A stretch of 13,832 bases of DNA from Fidelibacterota bacterium (GCA_022564085.1 JADFMC010000011.1:1-13832); one strand, 5' to 3'. Shown: positions 7,047-13,755, numbered from the stretch's first letter. Program-made: numbers and translations. Notes: a model not told the origin generated them from the letters alone.

Positions 7047-8408
7047 ATGGGTACCATCGCTACGCTGTTCGAACTAGGCCGGCAAGGGATGATAGCTTCC
7101 CAGTCGGGGATGCAGGTTGCAGGGACCAACATTACTAATGTCAATACCAAGGGTTATTCCCGCCAGCGCTTGGACGTGGTGCCCCAATTGCCACAGGTTC
7201 TGGCCGGTTTCAACCTGGGTGGGAGCCTCAATGCGGATAACCTGCGGCAAATTCGGGACGCTTTCACCGACCGGCAGTTCCGCAGCCAGAATTCACTGAA
7301 GTTTCAGTACCAGACCGAGGAGTCGGTCCTTTCCCAGCTTGAGGGGCTTATGCCCGCCGACAATGAGGCCGGTTTGCGGGCCATGCTGGCCGAGTTCTGG
7401 GACGCCTGGGACCGCCTGTCAAACGACCCGGAAAACAATGTGGCCCGCGATGATATATTTAACAAAGCCGACACCATGGCCACTACCTATCGGCGGATCC
7501 ACCGGGAGATAGTCAACCTGCAAGGGGGCATCGAGGACGAGATCGAGGCCTCGGTCGCCAAGATCAACAGCCTGGCTCAGCAGCTCGCTAAGCTGAATGC
7601 TGCCGACCAGGGTGACAACCTGAATGTTATCGACCACCGCAACCGCCTGATCGACCAACTCTCCGAGGAGGTCAACATCCAGTTCAATATGGATGGGAAA
7701 AATACAGCTGTCACAATCGGAGGTGTTAACATTGTAGGCGGGGTCGAAAGCTTTGATTTTAGGCTGGAGCGCATCGCCGATGATCAGGGAGTGGGCCAGA
7801 TAACTTTATTTATGGGAAAAATCAATCCGATAGAGGTGGCTGTTACCTCCGGTATCCTGGGCGGATTGATTAAGGTTTCCAACGGTGATATCCGGGACAT
7901 ACTGGAGCGTATGGATACCCAGGTGTTGGCTATCGTGGACCAGGTGAATGCCCTCCATCAGACCGGCTTTAACCTGGACGGCGCCACCGGGAGGGATTTT
8001 TTCGCACCGGGGATCTTGGGCGCCGCCAATTTCGAAATCGATACGGTCATCGCCGGTGACCACAATCTGATCGCCTCCAGCGATACTCTGGGGGAGACCG
8101 GTAACGGCGGTATCGCCCGGGCTATTTCGGCCCTCCGGGATGTCCGGATAATCGGCTCGCAGACCCTCGAGGAACATTATCGTTCTATGATAGCCAACCT
8201 GGGGGGACGAATCCAGGAATCCGCTTTTTTAAAGAACAGTCAAAAGAAGGTGGTTGACCACCTGGAGTTGAAGCGGGAATCGGTTTCCGGTGTAAGTATT
8301 GAAGAGGAGATCATCCTGATGATGCAGCTGGAGCAAGCATTTACCGCCGCCTCCCGAATGGTGGCCATGGCCGATGAGCTCACCAGGACCCTATTACGGC
8401 TATTCTAG
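7047..8408 (+). CDS. flgK: Hook-filament junction protein FlgK (HAP1)
   Basis: FlgK is the first of the two junction proteins between hook and filament. The N-terminus has LFELGRQGMIASQSGMQVAG followed by TNITNVNTKGYSRQRLDVV, the diagnostic D0 motif. The C-terminus (SGVSIEEEIILMMQLEQAFTAASRMVAMADEL) is the matching D0 helix. The protein is 453 residues, about 100 shorter than the enterobacterial form, mainly through a small central variable domain (about 215-330). This is a frequent variation and does not touch the assembly domains. It starts one base after the flgN stop, with GAGGGGAAGG at 7031-7040 as ribosome binding region. Confidence 0.95.
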   Translation: MGTIATLFELGRQGMIASQSGMQVAGTNITNVNTKGYSRQRLDVVPQLPQVLAGFNLGGSLNADNLRQIRDAFTDRQFRSQNSLKFQYQTEESVLSQLEGLMPADNEAGLRAMLAEFWDAWDRLSNDPENNVARDDIFNKADTMATTYRRIHREIVNLQGGIEDEIEASVAKINSLAQQLAKLNAADQGDNLNVIDHRNRLIDQLSEEVNIQFNMDGKNTAVTIGGVNIVGGVESFDFRLERIADDQGVGQITLFMGKINPIEVAVTSGILGGLIKVSNGDIRDILERMDTQVLAIVDQVNALHQTGFNLDGATGRDFFAPGILGAANFEIDTVIAGDHNLIASSDTLGETGNGGIARAISALRDVRIIGSQTLEEHYRSMIANLGGRIQESAFLKNSQKKVVDHLELKRESVSGVSIEEEIILMMQLEQAFTAASRMVAMADELTRTLLRLF

Positions 8409-8416
8409 AAGGAGGT
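8407..8416 (+). promoter_or_regulatory. Strong ribosome binding site of flgL
   Basis: AGAAGGAGGT is a near-perfect anti-16S match, 8-9 nt before the flgL ATG and overlapping the flgK stop codon. It is the strongest ribosome binding site in the operon. Confidence 0.7.
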
Positions 8417-8424
8417 AAGTAAAG

Positions 8425-9294
8425 ATGCGGGTAACGACTAACATGCGGCAAGGGGCGATTATCAGGGCGCTGGCTGATAGCCAGGAACGCTTGCTGGAGG
8501 CCCAAACCAAAATCAGCACTACCAAGGAAGTGTCGGCTTCGTCCGACGGCCCCGCCAAGTTTGATAGGGCCTCCCGGCTTAAGACCCTGCTTTCCCGCAA
8601 TAACCAGTATCAGGATAATATCGCTGACGGCATCGGCTGGGCCAGTACCAGTTCAGATACTCTAAACAGTGTCTACACTATTCTGATGGATGTTCAAATC
8701 AATAGCCTGCGTGCCGTGGGCAATGTTAATCCGGACGCACGCCCGATCGCCGTTCAAGCAATTAACGCTATGCTGGAAGAGATGCTGGACCTGGCGAATG
8801 GTAAGTTTTTGGGTAAGAACCTGTTCGGTGGAACCATCACGCTCAACACCAAGCCATTCAGCTATGACGGCTCTACCGTTACCTACGAGGGGAACGAGGG
8901 CGAGTTGTTGCGCAAGGTCGGTCCTGATATATTCATTTCGGTAAATACAGTGGGCAGTGAGTTCGAAGATGTATTCCATGCTACCATTGCCACACGCGAA
9001 GCCATTATTGCCGAAGACAACAGCGCTATGACGGACGCCATGGGCCAGATTGAAGATTCCATGAAGGCACTGTTCAGCGCTATGGCTTCCTCGGGCAACC
9101 GCCAGAAGAAACTGGAGCTTACCCGGGATAATCTCGAAACGGCGGAAATCAATTTAAGCGCTCACATTTCCCAGTCGGAAGATGTAGATTTAACCGAGGC
9201 GATATTGCGGTTTAACTCCCTGGAACTGGGCTTCCGCGCCGCCCTGGAATCAAGTGCCAGAATAATGAATTTGAGCATCCTCAACATCCTGTAA
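8425..9294 (+). CDS. flgL: Hook-filament junction protein FlgL (HAP3)
   Basis: FlgL caps the FlgK ring and receives the first flagellin subunits. The 289-residue protein has a flagellin-like N-terminus: RVTTNMRQGAIIRALADSQ and LLEAQTKISTTKEVSASSDGP, with the D0/D1 heptads. The C-terminus is also flagellin-like (DLTEAILRFNSLELGFRAALESSARIMNLSILNIL). LGKNLFGGTITLNTKPF in the centre is typical of FlgL and not of flagellin. Position directly after flgK confirms the assignment over flagellin. Length is a little shorter than the enterobacterial 317. A possible sigma-28-like motif spans its stop codon and the fliW start. Confidence 0.94.
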   Translation: MRVTTNMRQGAIIRALADSQERLLEAQTKISTTKEVSASSDGPAKFDRASRLKTLLSRNNQYQDNIADGIGWASTSSDTLNSVYTILMDVQINSLRAVGNVNPDARPIAVQAINAMLEEMLDLANGKFLGKNLFGGTITLNTKPFSYDGSTVTYEGNEGELLRKVGPDIFISVNTVGSEFEDVFHATIATREAIIAEDNSAMTDAMGQIEDSMKALFSAMASSGNRQKKLELTRDNLETAEINLSAHISQSEDVDLTEAILRFNSLELGFRAALESSARIMNLSILNIL

Positions 9295-9296
9295 GC

Positions 9297-9749
9297 ATGG
9301 CGGACCAACCAGCCGATAAGCAATCCCAGCCGGAGTGGGAAACTTCCTCCGAACCGGCCGATTTCCCGGCCGGTATTCCGGGGTTTGAAGAGCATAAGAG
9401 ATTTGAACTGGTCAGCCGCGCCGATCTGCGCCCGTTTCTCTGGTTACGGTCGCTGGATGACCCGGATGTGTCGCTGCCGGTGATCGACTGCCTGCTGCTC
9501 AATAGGCAGCTACTGCCGGAAATCAACCGGGAGGTGCTCAGCCAGATCGGTGATCCCACAAAAGAAAAATTCGATTCCTATTGTGTAATACGGGTGGACC
9601 CCGAGGCCGGGACCATCACCGTCAATACCAAGGCCCCGGTAGTGATCAGTTCACAGACCCGGCGGGGATTCCAGGTCTTCCTGGACAACCCCGATTTGCG
9701 CCTGGATGAACCGTTGTCCAACTTAGTCCCTCCTCGGAAAGACCATTAA
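9297..9749 (+). CDS. fliW: Flagellar assembly factor FliW (CsrA antagonist)
   Basis: FliW binds both flagellin and CsrA. When flagellin is secreted, freed FliW sequesters CsrA and lifts its block on flagellin translation. The 150-residue protein shows the family pattern: FPAGIPGFEEHKRFELV at about 22-39, LRPFLWLRSLDDPDVSLPVID, then SYCVIRVDPEAGTITVNTKAPVVI and a closing region ending FLDNPDLRLDEPL. The first 20 residues are a polar extension. The gene begins 2 bp after the flgL stop without a clear ribosome binding site, so it is probably translated by coupling. It is immediately followed by csrA, the standard partner arrangement. Confidence 0.95.
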   Translation: MADQPADKQSQPEWETSSEPADFPAGIPGFEEHKRFELVSRADLRPFLWLRSLDDPDVSLPVIDCLLLNRQLLPEINREVLSQIGDPTKEKFDSYCVIRVDPEAGTITVNTKAPVVISSQTRRGFQVFLDNPDLRLDEPLSNLVPPRKDH

Positions 9750-9751
9750 AG

Positions 9752-10021
9752 TTGCTGGTACTAACTCGCAGGAACGGCGAAAGCATCCGCATCGGGGATG
9801 GCATCATCGTCACAATTCTGGACCAGTCCGGCGGCCAGGTCAAAGTAGGGATTACCGCCCCACCCCAGGTACCTATTCACCGGGAAGAAATTTACCTCAA
9901 GATCAAGGCCGAGAATCTGGCTGCTGTTCGGGCTAGCAAGGCCACTAACCTGCTGCTGAAGCAGTTAACAAACGAATTCAACGTTAAAGGCAACCTGGGC
10001 TCCCCGCAGCTCGATAAATGA
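9752..10021 (+). CDS. csrA: Carbon storage/translational regulator CsrA
   Basis: CsrA is a small dimeric RNA-binding protein that blocks ribosome access at GGA-containing hairpins. The TTG start at 9752 gives the canonical MLVLTRRNGESIRIGDGIIV N-terminus, including the RNA-contacting Leu4 and Arg6. The second RNA-binding face is kept as VPIHREEIYLKI, with the essential Arg in HRE. The first 60 residues cover the whole classical protein. A further C-terminal tail of about 25 residues (LTNEFNVKGNLGS region) extends it to 89 residues, longer than the 61-75 typical of CsrA. It begins 2 bp after the fliW stop. In FliW-bearing bacteria its main target is flagellin mRNA, but no flagellin gene lies in this window. 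Confidence 0.95.
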   Translation: MLVLTRRNGESIRIGDGIIVTILDQSGGQVKVGITAPPQVPIHREEIYLKIKAENLAAVRASKATNLLLKQLTNEFNVKGNLGSPQLDK

Positions 10022-10223
10022 TTTCTGGCCCAGCTGGCCAAACCCCGTCTACAGAACCTCGCATTTAATTTTCACGATAGTTTCATGGCAGGGGAGCCAC
10101 TGTGGATGTTCGGCCATTCATGGGTGAAAAGCGTACCAAACCCAGTACGCCAATCGCGCATCAGTTCACCCCACAGGCTTCGAGCACCATCAGGATGACG
10201 CCCGGCGCAATGCCAAACCATTG

Positions 10224-10238
10224 ATTGCCGCCGGCAAT
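10224..10238 (+). terminator. Weak candidate terminator hairpin after csrA
   Basis: ATTGCC-GCC-GGCAAT is a perfect 6-bp stem with a 3-nt loop, about 200 bp after csrA. A T-rich stretch (CTAATTTTAT) begins about 9 nt further on instead of immediately, so classic intrinsic termination is doubtful. It is the best hairpin I found downstream of the flagellar operon. Confidence 0.2.
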
Positions 10239-10509
10239 AACTGTCTAATTTTATACAGCAGCTAAAATCATCTCTAAATTCACTAAGATGTTGGGCGCTC
10301 CACCGCCGGTTGATTAATATATCGTATCGTCGTCCACGGCGCTACTGGGCGAATCGGAGGTTGGTAATGTTAGCTATCGGATTGCCTCGGCCAGATTCAC
10401 TATTACATTTAATACCGGTATATTCATGCACCTTAATGGTGGTCGAATCTCTTAGTACAGTGACACCCGCATCCTGTGCTCGAGGCGAAATCTGATCATC
10501 AGCAGGGCC

Positions 10510-10522
10510 GGCAGTTTTCGCA
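10510..10522 (+). repeat. 13-bp direct repeat, copy 1
   Basis: GGCAGTTTTCGCA recurs as GGCAGTTTCCGCA at 10550-10562, with 12 of 13 bases identical and starts exactly 40 bp apart, close to four helical turns. Both copies lie just ahead of the Crp-like gene. They could be paired binding sites for a regulator on the same face of the DNA. Confidence 0.4.
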
Positions 10523-10549
10523 GAACATGGCAAGAAATCAATAGCACCT

Positions 10550-10562
10550 GGCAGTTTCCGCA
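10550..10562 (+). repeat. 13-bp direct repeat, copy 2
   Basis: This is the second copy, GGCAGTTTCCGCA, about 50 bp upstream of the Crp-like start codon. It differs from copy 1 at one base. If the promoter lies between the repeats and the gene, a bound protein would overlap or flank it. Confidence 0.4.
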
Positions 10563-10591
10563 CCTATTATTTCCAGGTTGAAAACGACTAA

Positions 10592-10610
10592 TTGGTGGAG
10601 GGTTGACCAA
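10592..10610 (+). promoter_or_regulatory. Ribosome-binding-site hairpin of the Crp-like gene, candidate CsrA site
   Basis: TTGGT-GGAGGGTTG-ACCAA forms a perfect 5-bp stem with a 9-nt loop. The loop contains the Shine-Dalgarno GGAGGG (10597-10602), 9 nt before the ATG at 10612. A GGA in the loop of a short hairpin overlapping the ribosome binding site is the known architecture of CsrA targets. Further GGA triplets occur at 10615-10617 and 10622-10624 inside the coding start. With csrA about 570 bp upstream, translational repression by CsrA is a reasonable hypothesis. Confidence 0.4.
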
Positions 10611-10611
10611 A

Positions 10612-11607
10612 ATGGGATTCCTGGAACAGCAACTTAAGAGAGAATATAAGTCGGGGCAGGTTATTTTCAAGGACGGTGACCCCGGCCAGACCATGTTCAT
10701 TATCCTGGAAGGTAAGGTGGAGATCACCAAATTGCTGGGGGATCAGAAAACGGTCCTAGCCACATTGGATAAGGGTTCGATCTTCGGAGAGATGGCGATC
10801 ATCGACCGGGAACCCCGGTCGGCCACCGCCACCACACTTAATGATACCATGATGCTTGAGATCAGCCGGGAGATGTTTCATGACCGATTGGCCCAAGTGC
10901 CGGGCTGGATGCAGAGCTTCTTTGCCATTTTAGTGGACCGCTTGCGTTCTGCCACCCGCCTCCAGAGTATATTGCTCACCCAGGGCGCCGGCCGCCAGAT
11001 ACTCAATCTAATGGCTGTGATGGTTCAATCGGGCGATAAAGATTCCACCGACCGGGTCATATTGCCGATGCATGAAACCGCAGGCAAGATGGCTTTTATC
11101 CTGGGCCTTGAAGAAGAGCTGGTGAGCAAAACTATTCTGCGGTTTATCGACAGTAAACTCTGCGAAGTAGCCCGGAAGATTGATGCGGGCCGGGTACTGG
11201 TGTTCGATAACACCGAAAAGCTGTTTCAACTGGCTCGTTTCTGCAAGGAGAGGATGCTCATCGAATCCGGTTTGATCAAGACCATGTCGGAGGAATTCCG
11301 GTTTAAAAACCGGCACGAGGTGGAGCTGTTGCAAGTGCTGTCGGCGCTTGTTCAGGATCCGGACGTGCCCGATGACATGTCCGCCTCCAAAATGGATGAA
11401 CGGGTCAAGGAGAAATATAAGAATCCCATCGGGCTCTACCAGCCTCTACTGGACAACTTTGTCAAGGTCGGTCTGTTAGAAAAATTCCAACCCAAGGATG
11501 GCGATCCGTCCTACGTGATCAACAATAAAGAGCTATTCCAAGACCAGTTGGACAAAATCAGTTTAGTTAAGGAGTTACGAGGGTTGGAGAATAAAATCCG
11601 CCGTTGA
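10612..11607 (+). CDS. Cyclic-nucleotide-binding (Crp/Fnr-like) protein with extra C-terminal domain
   Basis: Start chosen at the ATG at 10612, because the GGAGGG at 10597-10602 is well spaced for it and too close for the in-frame TTG at 10603. The 331-residue protein has a cyclic-nucleotide-binding beta roll at about 10-115. Its phosphate-binding cassette FGEMAIIDREPRSATATT (58-75) keeps the Glu and the PRSA motif, so nucleotide binding looks possible. A long helix at about 100-130 follows, then a Crp-like winged-helix region at about 154-203. Its recognition helix, EEELVSKTI, lacks the Arg residues usual in Crp/Fnr DNA readers. Residues 213-331 are an additional, mostly helical domain, perhaps a second winged helix, not present in Crp or Fnr. 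It may be a DNA-binding regulator or a protein-binding cyclic-nucleotide effector. It overlaps the next gene by 4 bp. Confidence 0.8.
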   Translation: MGFLEQQLKREYKSGQVIFKDGDPGQTMFIILEGKVEITKLLGDQKTVLATLDKGSIFGEMAIIDREPRSATATTLNDTMMLEISREMFHDRLAQVPGWMQSFFAILVDRLRSATRLQSILLTQGAGRQILNLMAVMVQSGDKDSTDRVILPMHETAGKMAFILGLEEELVSKTILRFIDSKLCEVARKIDAGRVLVFDNTEKLFQLARFCKERMLIESGLIKTMSEEFRFKNRHEVELLQVLSALVQDPDVPDDMSASKMDERVKEKYKNPIGLYQPLLDNFVKVGLLEKFQPKDGDPSYVINNKELFQDQLDKISLVKELRGLENKIRR

Positions 11608-12806
11608 AGTACCCGGAGGAACCGTCCCTGGGCGATATCACCCTCTGCTTGGTGGTAAAGCATCGCACCGGGAACCTGGCCAATGTTCTGCACTCGGTCA
11701 ATCGGCTGGTTTCCCGGATGGTGGTTCTGGAGGCGGTTGGCCAGGGCACTAAAACAGTGCAGCACCTGGCTTCTGAGTACGATGCCGACTACCTGCACGT
11801 TCCGCCAAATCCTGACCATGCCTTTTTGCTCAACCGGGTACTGGAGCGGGTCGACACTGCTTGGGCCTTATTCCTCAACCAGCCGGAAGTGCTGCATCTG
11901 GACGATCAACAAACTTTGCTGAAGATCCTCGGTAATACCGAGGCCATCGCTTTTGACTTCCCCATCATAAGACTGTCTGAGCCTGATAACCACCACTTCG
12001 AAACCCGGCTGATTAGAAGCGATAGGGGTATACATTGGCAGCATGCCATATATCCAACGTTGGTGGACAGTCTGCAGCTCGCCGGCCAGCAGTTACAGCA
12101 ACCACCGGTGACCGAAATAATGCCTACGGTGGCAGTGGTCAGTCTGGGGGAACCGCGCCCGGAGGAAAGGGAGTTGCAGGAGGCCTTGGATAGCATCGAG
12201 GCAGAGCTCAAACGTGATCCCAATTCGATTCGCTACTGGTACCATCTGGCCCAGGTGACCCGGCAGCTCCAGGATTGGCAAAAGTCGCACGATGCGGTGG
12301 AAGAAGGTTTGAATGTTATCAGCCGTCAGGCGGATACGGCTTTTGCCGAACCTGATGCGGCCAACGGCCTGATCGGCATGTTCTGTGAGGCCCTGCTGTC
12401 CGGCCAATTCCAGCCTGATAAAACGGTGCTTTCGCTCTGGACGATCTTCAACAACATGGTCTCCGATGGCCGTTTCAGCCTGCCACTGGGGCGACTGTTG
12501 TTATCTACGGGCCAACGGAAAGAAGCCATTTCCGCCCAGCTGGCTGCAATGGAAACTTTCTTTAGCCAGCGCAAGTATCATTTGTCCCTGGAAAACGGCC
12601 TCTTCCGGCCGGCGTTGTTTATCTGGGAGGTGGAGGCCGGTCATGGGAGTCGCGCCCTGTTGACCAGCGTAGTGAATGTGCAAACTATCTTGAAGCCGCA
12701 AAATTTCAATTTTCAGTTGGTTCTGGAGTATGTCTTCGAGCAAAATCGGGACCTTTTTGCCAGGCTACAGCAGGTCCTCCAGCGCAGTTTGCGGGCCAAG
12801 GGATAG
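11604..12806 (+). CDS. Degenerate family-2 glycosyltransferase-like protein with TPR-like C-terminus
   Basis: The TTG start overlaps the preceding stop as TTGA (11604-11607), giving 400 residues. The first 170 or so follow the layout of GT2/TPR proteins: the opening ITLCLVVKHRTGNLANVLHS parallels the usual LCMIVKNEE..L..CL.S, followed by the Rossmann strand RMVVLEA. The catalytic signatures are lost. DTGSTDGT is replaced by EAVGQGT at 43-49, and the metal-binding DADE after WxLxL is replaced by NQPE at 92-95. Residues 190-250 look like tetratricopeptide helices (IEAELKRDPNSIRYWYHLAQ), and the rest is helical. There is no signal peptide or membrane segment. It is probably a non-catalytic relative acting as a binding or scaffold protein with the Crp-like partner. 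Sugar transfer cannot be excluded. Confidence 0.65.
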   Translation: MKYPEEPSLGDITLCLVVKHRTGNLANVLHSVNRLVSRMVVLEAVGQGTKTVQHLASEYDADYLHVPPNPDHAFLLNRVLERVDTAWALFLNQPEVLHLDDQQTLLKILGNTEAIAFDFPIIRLSEPDNHHFETRLIRSDRGIHWQHAIYPTLVDSLQLAGQQLQQPPVTEIMPTVAVVSLGEPRPEERELQEALDSIEAELKRDPNSIRYWYHLAQVTRQLQDWQKSHDAVEEGLNVISRQADTAFAEPDAANGLIGMFCEALLSGQFQPDKTVLSLWTIFNNMVSDGRFSLPLGRLLLSTGQRKEAISAQLAAMETFFSQRKYHLSLENGLFRPALFIWEVEAGHGSRALLTSVVNVQTILKPQNFNFQLVLEYVFEQNRDLFARLQQVLQRSLRAKG

Positions 12807-12807
12807 C

Positions 12808-13187
12808 ATGGCTCAGGGTAGGCCCTAAATGTGCATGATTGTGCATGACGAAGTGGAATTATTGCCCTGCTGTCTGGAAAAATATCCAGGGTGTGGTTGA
12901 TCGACTGGCGGTGGATACTTGCTCACAAGATGGTACGGTTCAGAGTGCTCAGTCGTCGAGAGCAGAGGTTTATTCATTTGACGATAATATTGCCTCAGTC
13001 AGGCTGCTCTATACGCCCAGTCTGGTGATGGCGAAATGGCGGCTTGATTGTAGCAAGTGAATTCAGATTAATTACACAACAAGGTCCGGTTGCCAAATAT
13101 CAGCTAATATCGGCTGGGATCGTAGTTGTAAAGCCAGTGCCGGGCTACTCTGCGAATAATATATATCGGGATATCTTAATATTTTAA
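12808..13187 (+). pseudogene. Decayed family-2 glycosyltransferase remnant
   Basis: An ATG at 12808, one base after the previous stop, opens MAQGRP and is stopped by TAA at 12826-12828. The same frame then reads MCMIVHDEVELLPCCLE, matching the start of GT2 proteins (LCMIVKDE..LL..CL.S). The frame ends at TGA 12898-12900. Deleting one A from the run at 12878-12882 restores ENIQGVVDRLAVDTCSQDGT, with the nucleotide-binding D.gS.DGT motif, and continues to a TGA at 13058-13060. One further shift near 13041-13044 gives a frame with WRLIVASEF in the place of the W.L.LDADE metal motif, continuing through GPVAKYQLISA and VPGYSANNIYRDI to TAA at 13185-13187. One nonsense and at least two frameshift changes mean it is inactive. 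The later half is more tentative. Confidence 0.65.
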
Positions 13188-13362
13188 CAGACTTATATAC
13201 TTCTAGACTATCGCCCAATATCTGGATAAATTGCCATGGGAGGTTTTACCATCAACCTGGGCCGAATGTGAATTTATATTCGACCGAGAGCAGGTTAAAG
13301 GCAGTCTAACATGCTGGTAAATACCGTGAACACTATTGTAGACAGGGAGTTAAAATAGTCTT
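13061..13362. other. AT-rich spacer before the XRE gene
   Basis: The first 127 bases hold the tentative end of the glycosyltransferase remnant. The rest, to the XRE start, is AT-rich with frequent stops in all frames and no recognisable gene or RNA. The inverted repeat around the XRE ribosome binding site is listed separately. The low GC against the flanks fits long-neutral or regulatory DNA. Confidence 0.45.
13332..13359. promoter_or_regulatory. Inverted repeat flanking the XRE gene's ribosome binding site
   Basis: ACTATT (13332-13337) and AATAGT (13354-13359) are perfect inverted copies with 22 bp between equivalent positions, about two helical turns. They enclose the putative Shine-Dalgarno AGGGAG (13344-13349). 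XRE-type repressors often control their own genes through such dyads, so this may be an autoregulatory operator. The arms are short and AT-rich, so chance is possible. Confidence 0.3.
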
Positions 13363-13755
13363 ATGAGTGATTTTAGTTGGCAATATGGCGAGCGCTTTAG
13401 GCAGATCCGTAAAATGGCAGGACTTAGCCAGGAGGAATTTGGGGTGGTCCTGAATGTCAGTCGCCAGACCATCAATGCTTACGAAAATGACCGGCAGCGT
13501 CCCACCATGGACATGATGGAAAAGGTCTGTGAGCGACAGAACATCAACCCGTCCTGGCTGTTGACCGGCGTGGGGGATTCGAAGAAGGGCGCCACCTACA
13601 CCTATTCTCCGGAAAGTGGCGTGCAGATTTATTCGGTAGGTGATAGTAGTTTCACCCATGAACAGCACACCTTGATGAACTACATCGCCGAAGATCCGGA
13701 AAGGGCTACACAAATGGCCCATCTGCTCTTCAGCGGCGCGCTGAAAGAACTGTAA
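13363..13755 (+). CDS. XRE-family helix-turn-helix transcriptional regulator
   Basis: The 130-residue protein has a lambda-repressor-like HTH at about 10-65: FRQIRKMAGLSQEEFGVVL with recognition helix VSRQTINAYENDRQRP, followed by the supporting helix ending INPSWLLTG. That close (the h..P.WLLtG motif) is typical of phage-repressor-like and stress-type XRE proteins. The remaining 65 residues have no recognisable dimerisation or peptidase domain. An acidic helix at the C-terminus (TLMNYIAEDPERATQMAHLL) could mediate dimer formation. It is monocistronic as far as visible, with its own upstream spacer and AGGGAG 13 nt before the ATG. Its target is unknown. It may act on itself through the nearby dyad. 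No phage or toxin-antitoxin partner is seen within the window. Confidence 0.88.
   Translation: MSDFSWQYGERFRQIRKMAGLSQEEFGVVLNVSRQTINAYENDRQRPTMDMMEKVCERQNINPSWLLTGVGDSKKGATYTYSPESGVQIYSVGDSSFTHEQHTLMNYIAEDPERATQMAHLLFSGALKEL

Larger units (their letters stand above)
10022..10602. other. 581-bp spacer without a convincing gene
   Basis: Nothing here has the codon pattern or motifs of a protein I recognise. The short open frames on both strands (for example 10310-10495 plus and 10342-10563 minus) have no ribosome binding site and no family resemblance. There is no flagellin, flaG, fliD or fliS, and no tRNA-like clover leaf. Visible elements are a small hairpin at 10224-10238, two near-identical 13-bp repeats, and the hairpin leader of the next gene, each listed separately. 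The spacer most likely holds the end of the flagellar operon transcript and the promoter of the Crp-like gene. Confidence 0.6.

Noticed and set aside
10342..10563. Minus-strand frame of 73 codons in the csrA to Crp-like spacer
   Set aside because: It has a GTG start without a ribosome binding site, no recognisable motif, and it overlaps the repeat pair that looks regulatory.
10603..10611. TTG at 10603 as the start of the Crp-like gene
   Set aside because: The GGAGGG ribosome binding site ends at 10602, directly against this codon. The ATG at 10612 has proper spacing.
12839..13060. Intact small protein of 73 residues
   Set aside because: Its sequence is the shifted continuation of a GT2 domain whose first part lies in another frame. 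It is better read as part of a pseudogene.
13333..13722. Minus-strand frame of 129 codons opposite the XRE gene
   Set aside because: The plus strand encodes a clear HTH protein. The antisense translation has no family resemblance.
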